Of a DNA stretch of 64,000 nt, positions 8,243 to 17,201 are shown piece by piece. The stretch comes from a bacterium (GTDB lineage: Bacteria; RUG730; JAAEPJ01). The notes under the pieces were generated by a model. The model ran no database searches. It saw only the letters and a program-made list of their open reading frames with translations, and was not told the origin of the DNA. A program made the translations under genes and the position numbers. Location: positions 62,001 to 126,000 of the forward strand of contig JAAEPJ010000335.1 in NCBI GenBank assembly GCA_024222485.1, given 5' to 3'. Positions within the stretch are counted from its first letter, which is position 1; each line of letters opens with the position of its first letter.

Positions 8243-9135
8243 TATTTATCCCTCCTAAGTCTAAGTTGTGCTCTTATATATCTATAATATCCTCTAGGAA
8301 TTGCTAAAATTGTCATAAATTTATTATAAGAATTTCCTAATATCTCCTTCAAGTTTTTTCCTGCAAAAAGACTGTATTTAATATACAAGGCATTATTCCT
8401 GATTAATTGAGAATATGACATATCAAAAAAATTTAGTTCATTATAATAAACTAATGCTGCCTTACAATCCCTTGCTAAAATTCTAAAATAGCTATCGGTT
8501 ATTCCTTCTTTTTGGTAATCTTTGACTTCAATTATCTCATTCACAAATAATGTTTTATATCTTCTATCTAAACGATGATATAAAATAGCCTCTTGCTGAT
8601 ACTTAACGCCCTTAAAAACAGGAAATTTATTAGCTTTTAAAATAGAGGTCCTGAACATCATTCCTTTATCCCCAATAACATGATATTTATGATAAATATC
8701 AAAGTGTGTGGAGACAAATTTATCCTTAGGAAAATGAGTCCCAATGACTTTACCATCAGGATAAGAACTTAAAAATGTAACACCCACATACCGTTCTTTA
8801 TCTTTAATATTGTTCCAGTAATTAAGAATAAGCTCAAAACCATTATTAATATAATAATCATCAGAATCGATACACACAAAAAGCTCACTATTTCCCTCAT
8901 CAATACCTCGATTATAAGCAATTTGTTTGCCAGCATTCTGCTGATAGATATACTTAATATCTAAAATATTCTCATTAAGCCATCCTGCCACTAACTCTCT
9001 CGTTTTATCTACCGAACCATCATCAACAATAATCCATTCAAAATCTTGAAATGTCTGCTTTTTTAAAGAAGAATAGAGCTTTGTTAAGGTATGCTCACGG
9101 TTATAAGTAGGGGTAAAAACAGTAAATTTCTTCAT
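8242..9135 (-). CDS. GT2 family glycosyltransferase
   Basis: Family 2 glycosyltransferase of 297 residues with a GT-A fold. It starts KFTVFTPTYNRE, has the VDDGS nucleotide-binding motif near residue 37 and the metal-binding DSDDYY motif near residue 91. No membrane segment is evident, so it is likely a soluble or peripheral enzyme acting on a lipid-linked repeat unit. Its ATG overlaps the stop of the upstream aminotransferase gene and its stop overlaps the next start, showing tight operon packing. Confidence 0.85.
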   Translation of the reverse strand: MKKFTVFTPTYNREHTLTKLYSSLKKQTFQDFEWIIVDDGSVDKTRELVAGWLNENILDIKYIYQQNAGKQIAYNRGIDEGNSELFVCIDSDDYYINNGFELILNYWNNIKDKERYVGVTFLSSYPDGKVIGTHFPKDKFVSTHFDIYHKYHVIGDKGMMFRTSILKANKFPVFKGVKYQQEAILYHRLDRRYKTLFVNEIIEVKDYQKEGITDSYFRILARDCKAALVYYNELNFFDMSYSQLIRNNALYIKYSLFAGKNLKEILGNSYNKFMTILAIPRGYYRYIRAQLRLRRDK

Positions 9136-10274
9136 ACACCATAGACCTCACACATTGCCTCAACCACATCATAAGCATCTTCTTCAGTCATATAAGGAGA
9201 TAAAGGCAACGATAATGTCTTAGAGGCAATATCCTCAGCAACAGGAGAACTACCCACTTTAAACCCAAACTTATTCTTATAATAAGTTTGCAAATGAATA
9301 GCCAAATAATGCACACCTGCCCCAATATTTTCCGCATTTAATCTCCTTAAAACTTCATCCCTATTTTCTGTTAAAATCTGATACAAATGCATCGCATGCA
9401 CTCCATCGACTCCTTTATTAGGCAAAACAATCGGCAGCCCTTTAAGTTCACGATCATAAATACGCCAAACTTCTCTCCTTCTCTCTAAAAAATAATCAAT
9501 TTTTTTAAACTGATGAATACCTAAGGAAGCCTGAATATCTGTCATATTATACTTATACCCTGCCGTAATAATATCATAATGTTTATAACCATTATCACCA
9601 AATCTCTTCCATGCATCCTTATCCATGCCATGTAAAGATAAAACCCTAATTTTTTCAGCAAGCTCAACATTATCAGTAGTAACCATCCCCCCCTCAGCAG
9701 TAGTCAAATTTTTATTTGCATAAAAAGAAAAACAAGCAATATCTCCAATTGTCCCTACTTTCTCTTCTTTGAATTTTGTCTCAATTGCATGCGCAGCATC
9801 CTCAATAACATAAAGGCTATGTTTTTTCGCAATAGCCATAATTCTATCCATCTGACAAGAACGACCAGCCATATGAACAACAATAATTGCCTTAGTATTC
9901 TCTGTAATTTTTTCCTCAATTAAATTTGAATTAATATTAAAAGTTTCTTTTTCAACATCTACAAAAACAGGTGTCGCTCCAACATGAACGATGGTATTAA
10001 CTGTTGCACAAAAGGTCAAAGGAGTTGTAATAACTTCATCCCCAGAACCAATACCCAAAGCTAATAAAGATAAATGAAGTGCGGCCGTACAAGAATTTAA
10101 AGCTATTGTATATTTTGTACCGATATACTCTCTAAAATCTTGTTCAAATCGTTGTGTTTTTGGACCTGTCCCAATCCAACCGCTTCTTAATGTATCTACA
10201 ACTTCTTGAATCTCAACCTCATCTATTACAGGCTTACCAAACATCAAAAAGTCTTTTCTTTTCAAATACTTCAT
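9132..10274 (-). CDS. DegT/DnrJ/EryC1 aminotransferase (ArnB/perosamine-synthase-like)
   Basis: Second PLP sugar aminotransferase of the locus, 380 residues. The PLP lysine sits in SFYANKNLTTAEGGM near residue 190 and the EDAAHAIE motif precedes it. The start of the mature fold (FGKPVIDEVEIQEV) and SCTAALHLSLLALG resemble ArnB, PseC and perosamine-synthase-like enzymes that aminate a 4-keto sugar. With a PseB-like dehydratase at the left edge it could supply the PseC-type step, but this is inference. ATG 10274 follows GAGGG with a 6-base spacer, and the gene probably opens the polysaccharide run, 52 bases after dapF. Confidence 0.75.
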   Translation of the reverse strand: MKYLKRKDFLMFGKPVIDEVEIQEVVDTLRSGWIGTGPKTQRFEQDFREYIGTKYTIALNSCTAALHLSLLALGIGSGDEVITTPLTFCATVNTIVHVGATPVFVDVEKETFNINSNLIEEKITENTKAIIVVHMAGRSCQMDRIMAIAKKHSLYVIEDAAHAIETKFKEEKVGTIGDIACFSFYANKNLTTAEGGMVTTDNVELAEKIRVLSLHGMDKDAWKRFGDNGYKHYDIITAGYKYNMTDIQASLGIHQFKKIDYFLERRREVWRIYDRELKGLPIVLPNKGVDGVHAMHLYQILTENRDEVLRRLNAENIGAGVHYLAIHLQTYYKNKFGFKVGSSPVAEDIASKTLSLPLSPYMTEEDAYDVVEAMCEVYGV

Positions 10275-10325
10275 ACTGTACCCTCAAAACTTTATCTTTA
10301 AATAAAGTCTATCCTTCATAAAAAA

Positions 10326-11126
10326 CTAAGTAGCAATATTCCCCTCAAATACAAGGCAAACTTTACCCTCTAAGTAGACTTCTTTAACTTCTTCCCCATT
10401 AACTTTAAAATGAATATTTAAAACTTCACCACTAGCTGTCTTTACCTTAACAGAAGATTTACAACCTTTCTTCAAAGCAGAAAAGATTGCCGATGCAGTG
10501 GAGCCCGAACCACAAGAGAGTGTCTCGCCCTCCACACCTCTTTCATAAGTTCTCACAAAAATCTCATGTTCATTTATAACTTCTACGAAGTTAACATTTG
10601 TCCCCTTTGGTTTAAACTCATCATGGAACCTTACAAATGAACCAGTCGCATCAACATCAACTTTCTTAATATCATTAACAAATAAAACGGCATGAGGCAC
10701 TCCCGTATCAATCTGAAAAACGGCTGACTCCAACCCCAAATTAATTGTATCCCTTCTTGAGTGTGGATCAATCATTTTAACTTTCACATTTCTAGCATCA
10801 ACAACCCCACCTATAACACCAGCAAGAGTATTAAAAGTCATATCAGCCTCTGCAATGCCTTTAACATAAGCAAAATAAGCAGCACACCTTGCACCATTGC
10901 CACACATCTCAGCTTCTGAACCATCGGTGTTAATAATACGCATTGTAAAGTCTGCATTAACGGAAAATTCTATTAAAATTAAACCATCAGAACCTATTCC
11001 GGCTGTTCGATGACAAACCTTTCTCGTAAACATAGAAATCAAATCTTCTTTGATAATTTTTTCACGATTATCAATAAGAACAAAGTCATTCCCACTGCCA
11101 ACCATTTTTGTAAATTTTATCTTCAT
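10326..11126 (-). CDS. dapF: Diaminopimelate epimerase
   Basis: Interconverts LL- and meso-diaminopimelate for lysine and peptidoglycan synthesis in the cytoplasm. The protein has 266 residues, typical of DapF. It has the N-terminal MVGSGNDFV motif and both catalytic cysteines: MCGNGARC near residue 73 and SCGSGSTA near residue 204. lysA lies 69 bases upstream in the same direction, so the last two steps of lysine synthesis are paired. The presence of meso-DAP synthesis supports a peptidoglycan-containing cell. Confidence 0.96.
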   Translation of the reverse strand: MKIKFTKMVGSGNDFVLIDNREKIIKEDLISMFTRKVCHRTAGIGSDGLILIEFSVNADFTMRIINTDGSEAEMCGNGARCAAYFAYVKGIAEADMTFNTLAGVIGGVVDARNVKVKMIDPHSRRDTINLGLESAVFQIDTGVPHAVLFVNDIKKVDVDATGSFVRFHDEFKPKGTNVNFVEVINEHEIFVRTYERGVEGETLSCGSGSTASAIFSALKKGCKSSVKVKTASGEVLNIHFKVNGEEVKEVYLEGKVCLVFEGNIAT

Positions 11127-11195
11127 CAGTTACCCTTATTATAATATACCTGTATCAGAGTTTCTTTCTTAATTTAACTTTTACAAATAATATTT

Positions 11196-12440
11196 TTATA
11201 TTTTTTCTCTTAGAATTAAATCCTCATAGGTCTCGCGTTCTCTTATTAAAATTACTTCTTTATTTTTAATCAAAATCTCTGCAGGCCTTAACCGCGAATT
11301 ATAATTAGACCCCATGCTTGCACAATAGGCTCCTACACTCTTAATAACCAAGTACTCACCTTGCGCAATTTGATTAATCTTTCTATCACGAGCAAAATAA
11401 TCCGTTGACTCACAAATCCCACCAACAATATCAGCAACAATATCTTCATTCCCTTTCTCTTCTAATGGTAAAATTTCATGATAGGCACCATATAAAGATG
11501 GTCTCCCAACATCATTCATTGCAGCATCAACAATCACAAATTTTTTGATACCTGACTCCTTATGGTAAAGAACTTTGGTGATACAAATCCCCGCATTTCC
11601 AATAATGGACCGACCTGGCTCTAAAATTAAAGTTAGATCATGTTTTTTAATTTTTTCTGTAATATTTTCTAACATATCAGATGTTCGCGGCTGTTTATCA
11701 AGCTTAGAATCATACACAATCCCCAAGCCACCACCAATATTGATATATTTGATAGCAATCCCTAATTGCTCAAGTTTTAAATATAAATCATAAACCTTAT
11801 TAAAAGCCTCCTCATAAGGGCTAACATCTAAAAGCTGAGAACCAATATGCATATGAATGCCTAAAACCTCAATGCCTGATAAACTACTCGCATACTGATA
11901 AACCTCTAGTGCACGCTTAATACTAATACCAAATTTATTCTTGGCCAATCCTGTTGAAATATAAGGATGGGTCTTTGGATCGACATCAGGATTAACTCTA
12001 ATTGCAATACCAGCCTTTTTCTTTAAAAGGATTGCTCGTTCATTAATTTTTTCTAGTTCATCAACTGACTCAACATTAAACATCAATATTCCGGAATTAA
12101 GGGCAAAATCAATCTCTTCTTCTTTTTTTGCAACTCCTGCATACACAATTTTTTTAGGGTCAATCCCTGCTTTAAGAGCTCTGAATATTTCTCCTCCAGA
12201 AACAGTATCTGCACCAGAACCAAGCCCCCCCAATTCTTTTACCAAAGAATGGTTAGAATTACTTTTCATTGCATAACAAATTAAATGTTTAATATTAGAA
12301 AGCTCTTTTTTATAATCTAAAAAACTCATTTTTAAAGATTCATACGAATAGATAAAAAGAGGTGTTTGATATTTTTCTGCTAAACTTTTCAAATTAACAG
12401 TATCTAAAATTAATTGATTATTCTCATTTATTAGGTTCAT
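11196..12440 (-). CDS. lysA: Diaminopimelate decarboxylase
   Basis: PLP-dependent decarboxylase that makes L-lysine from meso-diaminopimelate. The protein has 414 residues with a fold III alanine-racemase-type N-terminal barrel. The PLP lysine is in CYAMKSNSN near residue 58, with HMHIGSQ and a GGGLGI glycine loop, EPGRSI, and the active-site Cys in GGICESTDYFARD. The start ATG 12440 has GGGGTAA upstream. It pairs with dapF just downstream. Confidence 0.96.
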   Translation of the reverse strand: MNLINENNQLILDTVNLKSLAEKYQTPLFIYSYESLKMSFLDYKKELSNIKHLICYAMKSNSNHSLVKELGGLGSGADTVSGGEIFRALKAGIDPKKIVYAGVAKKEEEIDFALNSGILMFNVESVDELEKINERAILLKKKAGIAIRVNPDVDPKTHPYISTGLAKNKFGISIKRALEVYQYASSLSGIEVLGIHMHIGSQLLDVSPYEEAFNKVYDLYLKLEQLGIAIKYINIGGGLGIVYDSKLDKQPRTSDMLENITEKIKKHDLTLILEPGRSIIGNAGICITKVLYHKESGIKKFVIVDAAMNDVGRPSLYGAYHEILPLEEKGNEDIVADIVGGICESTDYFARDRKINQIAQGEYLVIKSVGAYCASMGSNYNSRLRPAEILIKNKEVILIRERETYEDLILREKI

Positions 12441-12542
12441 ATTTTTACCCCTTTAGCTTGTAACAATAGCATATTTTATTATAAATAAAATTATCTTTAC
12501 TATATTTTCACCCTATATTCCCAAGAAAAATAATAGCCGTCC

Positions 12543-13493
12543 CTACTTATTAGCAACAATAACGGCACGCTTTGGTGCTGGATACCCCTCAACTGTTTGT
12601 GTCAAGTCATGCGGATTTAAAAAATCCTTTAAAGATTCTAACCTCATCCATTCTGAACTTTTTTGTTCCAACAAACTTGTGCTATTAATATCTACACATC
12701 TAATATTATAAAATCCTGACCGTTTAAGCCAAAACTTTAACATTTTAATTGAGGGTATAAACCAAACATTCGGCATCTTAGCATATCTATCTGTAGGCAT
12801 CAAAAAATCACGACCATCATCAATGATAAGAGTCTCCAAAATAAGCTCGCCACCTTTCCTTAAAAAAGATTTTACTTGCAGTAAATGATCAATAGGTGCT
12901 GTTCTATGATATAAAATACCCATTGAAAAAACAGTATCAAAACATTTAATATTAGTAGGTAAGTCCTCACACTTAAAAGGAAGCACAGCTACATAGGGAT
13001 TCTTAATATATTTCTGAAGCAAATAAAATTGTGCAACATACCTAAAATAAGGTTCAACCCCTATAACAAATTTAGCACCTGCACCTTTCGCACGCAATGA
13101 ATGATAACCACTCCCACATCCAATATCTAAAACTGTACGATTTTTAAGATTAGCAATATGTGGAAAAACTCGCTCCCATTTCCAATCAGAGCGCCACTCT
13201 GTTTCAATAAAATTTCCAAAAATATTAAAAGGTCCCTTACGCCAAGGCTTATATTTTTTTAAAAGAGGCTTCAAATCAAATCGACATTCCCCCTCTATTT
13301 CAATATTTGCATTATCTAAAATAACTGATGTAGTTGAAATATCTGGAAACTCACCGTATATTATCTGCCAATCAAGAAATTCATCAAAGTATTCTTTATA
13401 AAGCTTTGCTTCCAACTCATTTTCAATCTGGTCAACAAAAACATCAAATTTGTTGGCACGCATAACTTTTAAAATTTCTGTATAGTCTATCAT
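12543..13493 (-). CDS. cmoB: tRNA U34 carboxymethyltransferase CmoB-like
   Basis: SAM-fold enzyme of 316 residues that transfers the carboxymethyl group of carboxy-SAM to 5-hydroxyuridine-34 of tRNA to give cmo5U. The protein shows the CmoB landmarks in order: PWRKGPFNIFG, TEWRSDWKW, VLDIGCGSGYH (SAM motif I), FDTVFSMGILYHR, and the C-terminal LNPHDLTQTVEGYPAPKRAV. I chose the second of two close ATGs because GGAAGAG is 8 bases from it but only 2 from the first. The partner CmoA that makes carboxy-SAM is not in this window. CmoB is best known from gammaproteobacteria and some epsilon/deltaproteobacteria. Confidence 0.88.
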   Translation of the reverse strand: MIDYTEILKVMRANKFDVFVDQIENELEAKLYKEYFDEFLDWQIIYGEFPDISTTSVILDNANIEIEGECRFDLKPLLKKYKPWRKGPFNIFGNFIETEWRSDWKWERVFPHIANLKNRTVLDIGCGSGYHSLRAKGAGAKFVIGVEPYFRYVAQFYLLQKYIKNPYVAVLPFKCEDLPTNIKCFDTVFSMGILYHRTAPIDHLLQVKSFLRKGGELILETLIIDDGRDFLMPTDRYAKMPNVWFIPSIKMLKFWLKRSGFYNIRCVDINSTSLLEQKSSEWMRLESLKDFLNPHDLTQTVEGYPAPKRAVIVANK

Positions 13494-13634
13494 CGTCATA
13501 TCTCTTCCATAGAGATATGACAGGACATCATCCCTACAATTTAATTATTAATTTTTATCTTTTATAACAATAAAAAATTACTATCAAAGCAAAAAAACTC
13601 AATTTCCATCAAAGGTTAAGCAAATATTTATCTC

Positions 13635-14264
13635 TTAATTTAAGATTAACAATCGTTTCTCTGCAAAATTAGACCACTCTGTTTGTGGAAACATATTTGA
13701 GATTAATGTATAAATTTCTTTAGCATTAGAAATATCACCTAAAAGCTCATAATTCCTAGCAATAGACTTATAAGCATTTGGAACTAAATATGAATCCGAA
13801 AAATTATTAATAATATTTTGCCAAGTTTCAAGCGCTTGCTGATACTCACCTTTCATTTCATAACTGTATGCTAAACTATCAACAAAGTTAACAGACACAT
13901 AGTCATTTGGGTATTTTATAATTAATTTTTGATAAATATCAATGGCCTTATCAAAATCATTCAAGGAGTAAAACGCATTAGCTTTATAAAACAATATTAA
14001 TTTTTGCATATCTTTTTTTGGGTTTTTAGCAAGTAAAGTATCTGCTGCTTCAACGGTCTTAGCATACTCCTCAGAATAAAAAAAACCTTGCATTTTAACA
14101 TACTCATCAACTCTTTTATCAAACTTTTTTTCTTTATATTCAATGGTCAAAGGAATCAGTACAATTAAAAATAAAATTATTGCAGATAAAATAATTAGTT
14201 GGTCTTTATTCCCCTTAACCCATAAAAAAATTGCATCTACCCTTTGTTCCATCTTCGTCGTCAT
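13635..14264 (-). CDS. Membrane-anchored TPR-type protein
   Basis: Protein of 209 residues with a short basic N-terminus, one transmembrane helix around residues 23-41, and a C-terminal array of tetratricopeptide-like helical repeats. Repeat cores include ALxxWQNI, YKSIARNYELLGD and A..LI-YPND-type turns, each about 36 residues apart. This layout resembles YfgM- or YbgF-like periplasmic/anchored TPR proteins that mediate protein contacts. The ATG has AAAGGAG upstream. A specific partner cannot be named. It follows the PHP gene by 48 bases. Confidence 0.65.
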   Translation of the reverse strand: MTTKMEQRVDAIFLWVKGNKDQLIILSAIILFLIVLIPLTIEYKEKKFDKRVDEYVKMQGFFYSEEYAKTVEAADTLLAKNPKKDMQKLILFYKANAFYSLNDFDKAIDIYQKLIIKYPNDYVSVNFVDSLAYSYEMKGEYQQALETWQNIINNFSDSYLVPNAYKSIARNYELLGDISNAKEIYTLISNMFPQTEWSNFAEKRLLILN

Positions 14265-14312
14265 AAATTCTCTCCTTTACTAGCATTACTATATAAATAC
14301 TAAATAATATGT

Positions 14313-14960
14313 TTATGATTGTTTCGAAACTATTGCACTTGAGTTTTGTAACATTTCTTGATAATCATTCTCTGTTAAGCCGGCAGCCTCGCACACCTCC
14401 AACAACCTTGTTTTATCTGCGATATCTTTAGGAGCATGAACATCATTATTAAGCACCAATCTAGCTTTATATTTTTTTGCTATGCTAGCAACATGTTTAT
14501 TGGTCTGACTATGACTAAGCCGCGTTGTAATCTCTAAACAAACATCATTCTCTGTTGCAAGGATAACATCTTCATTCGTAATAAAGCCGGGATGTGCTAA
14601 AATATCAACATGAGCTTCAATTGCCGCATGATTAGTCCCCGGTGGAACATGTTCTGAAATAGTTTCCCCATGAACAACAATAATATCTGCACCATAGCGA
14701 CGGCACTTATCTGTAATGTCTTTAATCAAATTTGGAGGGACATAACTAATCTCGACTCCTGACATAACCTTTATATCATACTCCTTTATCAAGCTCCCCT
14801 TAATAGCATTTACTGCCTCAATTACTTGCTTATAATTTGAGTAATCCACATGATCCGTAATAGCAATTGCTTTATATCCTATTATTTTTTCAGAATAAAC
14901 AAGTTCAGAGGGCACCAAAATCCCATCACTTAAAAATGTATGTGTATGCAAATCAATCAT
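14313..14960 (-). CDS. PHP-domain phosphoesterase
   Basis: Histidinol-phosphatase-type PHP protein of 215 residues. It has the metal-binding motif DLHTHTFLSDG at residues 3-13, AITDHVDY near 37, an E in SGVEISYV near 72, H in VVHGET and DILAHPG near 125, and a C-terminal NDVHAP. These match the nine-ligand trinuclear metal site of PHP phosphoesterases. The small size and lack of fused domains fit an independent phosphatase acting on a sugar or nucleotide phosphate. The gene is the first of the leftward run and starts 609 bases from the divergent aroKB gene. Confidence 0.78.
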   Translation of the reverse strand: MIDLHTHTFLSDGILVPSELVYSEKIIGYKAIAITDHVDYSNYKQVIEAVNAIKGSLIKEYDIKVMSGVEISYVPPNLIKDITDKCRRYGADIIVVHGETISEHVPPGTNHAAIEAHVDILAHPGFITNEDVILATENDVCLEITTRLSHSQTNKHVASIAKKYKARLVLNNDVHAPKDIADKTRLLEVCEAAGLTENDYQEMLQNSSAIVSKQS

Positions 14961-15569
14961 TCTCTCTCCTCAATATTCTCACCTTTTAATAATTTAACAT
15001 CTAATTAACATCTAAAAACAAACACTTATAATAAGTTAACATCTTAAGATCCCTATTATGATAAATATTTTTTAAATAATAAAAACTTTATATTCTGTAT
15101 CCTTTCTTTTATAATTATTTTTTAAACAATATCAAAATATGAAAGAAACTTAAGCAATAAAAATTTCTTTACGGAAAATTAATAAAACAAAATTTTCTTA
15201 TTCCTTATTTAAAGCTAGTAATTGTAGCGCATGAAAATATCCTAAAACAAGCTTAGAATACAAAATTTTTATTAAATCCCAATATCAATGATATTTATTT
15301 ATAACACTAAGATCTTTATCTTCACATATGCAGGAGGATTTCTACTCATAATTAATTAAATTAATTATATATTTTATTGTTTCCAATCACAAATTTTGCT
15401 TTTTAAAAGTAAAGTTTTGATTTATTAAAATAATATTAAAAAATATTCTAGCAAAATTTTCTTGAATTTTAATCAGTTTATATTAAAATCTAAATTATCT
15501 TTCTAGTAGATTTTAAATTTTTTGATTTCTACATATTTATTTTTAAGTTAAAATATAGGAGTATTTGCT
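14961..15569. promoter_or_regulatory. 609-base AT-rich divergent intergenic region with three TTAACATCT copies
   Basis: No credible gene is seen on either strand. The region separates leftward PHP/TPR/cmoB genes from the rightward aroKB-glyA pair and should hold both promoters, though AT-richness makes individual -10 boxes unreliable. Three exact copies of TTAACATCT lie at 14994-15002, 15005-15013 and 15036-15044, just upstream of the PHP gene. A Shine-Dalgarno-like AGGAGG near 15331 is not followed by a usable start. No RNA gene or riboswitch was recognised. Confidence 0.4.
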
Positions 15570-17156
15570 TTGAATATAGTGCTAACAGGATATATGGGAA
15601 CAGGTAAAACGGCAGTAGCCAATGAACTGCAAAAACAGTTAGGATGGGAAGTTATAGATGTAGATGAGCGGATTGTAATATATGAGAATAGTACGATAGA
15701 TGATATTTTTACAAAAAAAGGAGAGCCTTATTTCCGCAAAGTTGAAAGTAAAATTATTGCTGAGCTTTCCAACCTCGATCAAAAAATAATCGCAACAGGT
15801 GGCGGTGCAGTTTTAAACCAAAGTAATATCTATACTCTAAAAAAAAATGGCTTACTTATCTGCTTATCTGCTCAAGCAGAGCAAATTTATCAACGCCTTA
15901 AAGGTGATAATACAAGACCACTTCTTAAAGTGAGTGATCCTCTTGCAACTATCAAGGAAATGCTTAAAGCTCGTGCTAATTTTTATGCTAATAATAACTA
16001 TAAAATCGAGACAATAAATCTTACAATTCAAGAAGTAGCAAAAAAAATTATTAAGTTAATGCCCCAAGCAATTGATGTTAAACTAAATCAAAATCCATAT
16101 AAAATATACCTAAATAAACCATTCCAAGAATTAGTACATTTTTTACCACCTGCTTATAAAGTCCTGGTTATCTCCGATACTCATGTTGCTCCAAAGTATT
16201 TAGTAGATTTCATGACATCTCTAAAAGAAAAATACAATACTAATTTTCATCTCATTCCTTCAGGAGAAAAGTATAAAAATTTATCTGAAATCAGTAAAAT
16301 TTATGAAGCAGCTATCAAACATGGGTTAGACCGTGACTCATTAATCATTGCTCTTGGTGGTGGAGTGGTTGGAGATATGGCAGGCTTTGCAGCGGCGACA
16401 TACCTTAGAGGTATTAACTATATCCAAGTGCCTACCACATTACTCGCACAAGTTGATGCTAGCATTGGCGGAAAAACAGGTGTCGATTTAAAGCATGGGA
16501 AAAACCTAATAGGTGCATTTCATCAACCTAGCCTTGTCTGGATTGATCCACAATTTCTAAATACATTAAATGACAATGAATATAGAAATGGTCTGGCAGA
16601 AGTCGTTAAATACAGTGTGATTTCTCAAGGAACTTGGGATTTTTTAAGTTCTAATATAGAAAAAATATTAAAAAAAGAACCAAAAATATTAAAAAAAATG
16701 CTTGAAATATCTGCAAGAGCAAAAGCACAAGTTGTCTCAGAAGATGAAAAAGAAGCGGGGCTTCGTAAAATCTTAAATTTAGGTCATACTTTAGGGCATG
16801 CTTTAGAAGCGAATTTTAATTATGAATATAAGCATGGAGAAATGGTTGCTGTTGGAATCATCTTTGCCTCACATTTAGCATCAAAACTAAAAATTTGTAA
16901 TCATAACATCGAAACAGAACTACAAAAAACCTTACTCAAAATTTTACCTAATTCTAAAGATGGCTCTAACCTCATAGATAAAATTAAAAATAAAATCAAA
17001 AATAAACAACACTTAAACCACATTATGGATATTATGGCTAAGGATAAAAAAATGTCTGAAGGAAAAATTGATTTTATAGTACCTGAAAAAATTGGAAAAG
17101 TACGCCTTGAATCATTGCAACTAGATACTATCAAAGATATATTGTCCCAATGGTAA
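15570..17156 (+). CDS. aroKB: Shikimate kinase - 3-dehydroquinate synthase fusion (AroKB)
   Basis: Bifunctional shikimate-pathway enzyme of 528 residues. Residues 1-165 are a shikimate kinase with P-loop GYMGTGKT, DVDER, and the ATGGGAV substrate loop. Residues about 175-528 are dehydroquinate synthase with the NAD-binding GGGVVGDMAGFAAAT, PTTLLAQVDAS and GKTGVD motifs and the metal-binding Glu and His residues in LAEVVKY and NLGHTLGHALE. The start is TTG 15570: AGGAG lies exactly 8 bases upstream and the protein then begins right at the kinase P-loop strand. DHQ synthase and shikimate kinase are non-consecutive steps. A known analogous AroKB fusion occurs in Thermotoga. glyA follows 45 bases later. 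Confidence 0.95.
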   Translation: MNIVLTGYMGTGKTAVANELQKQLGWEVIDVDERIVIYENSTIDDIFTKKGEPYFRKVESKIIAELSNLDQKIIATGGGAVLNQSNIYTLKKNGLLICLSAQAEQIYQRLKGDNTRPLLKVSDPLATIKEMLKARANFYANNNYKIETINLTIQEVAKKIIKLMPQAIDVKLNQNPYKIYLNKPFQELVHFLPPAYKVLVISDTHVAPKYLVDFMTSLKEKYNTNFHLIPSGEKYKNLSEISKIYEAAIKHGLDRDSLIIALGGGVVGDMAGFAAATYLRGINYIQVPTTLLAQVDASIGGKTGVDLKHGKNLIGAFHQPSLVWIDPQFLNTLNDNEYRNGLAEVVKYSVISQGTWDFLSSNIEKILKKEPKILKKMLEISARAKAQVVSEDEKEAGLRKILNLGHTLGHALEANFNYEYKHGEMVAVGIIFASHLASKLKICNHNIETELQKTLLKILPNSKDGSNLIDKIKNKIKNKQHLNHIMDIMAKDKKMSEGKIDFIVPEKIGKVRLESLQLDTIKDILSQW

Positions 17157-17201
17157 TAAAATATAATAAAAAATTACTTATCTTGATCAAAAGGAGAAAA
17201 A

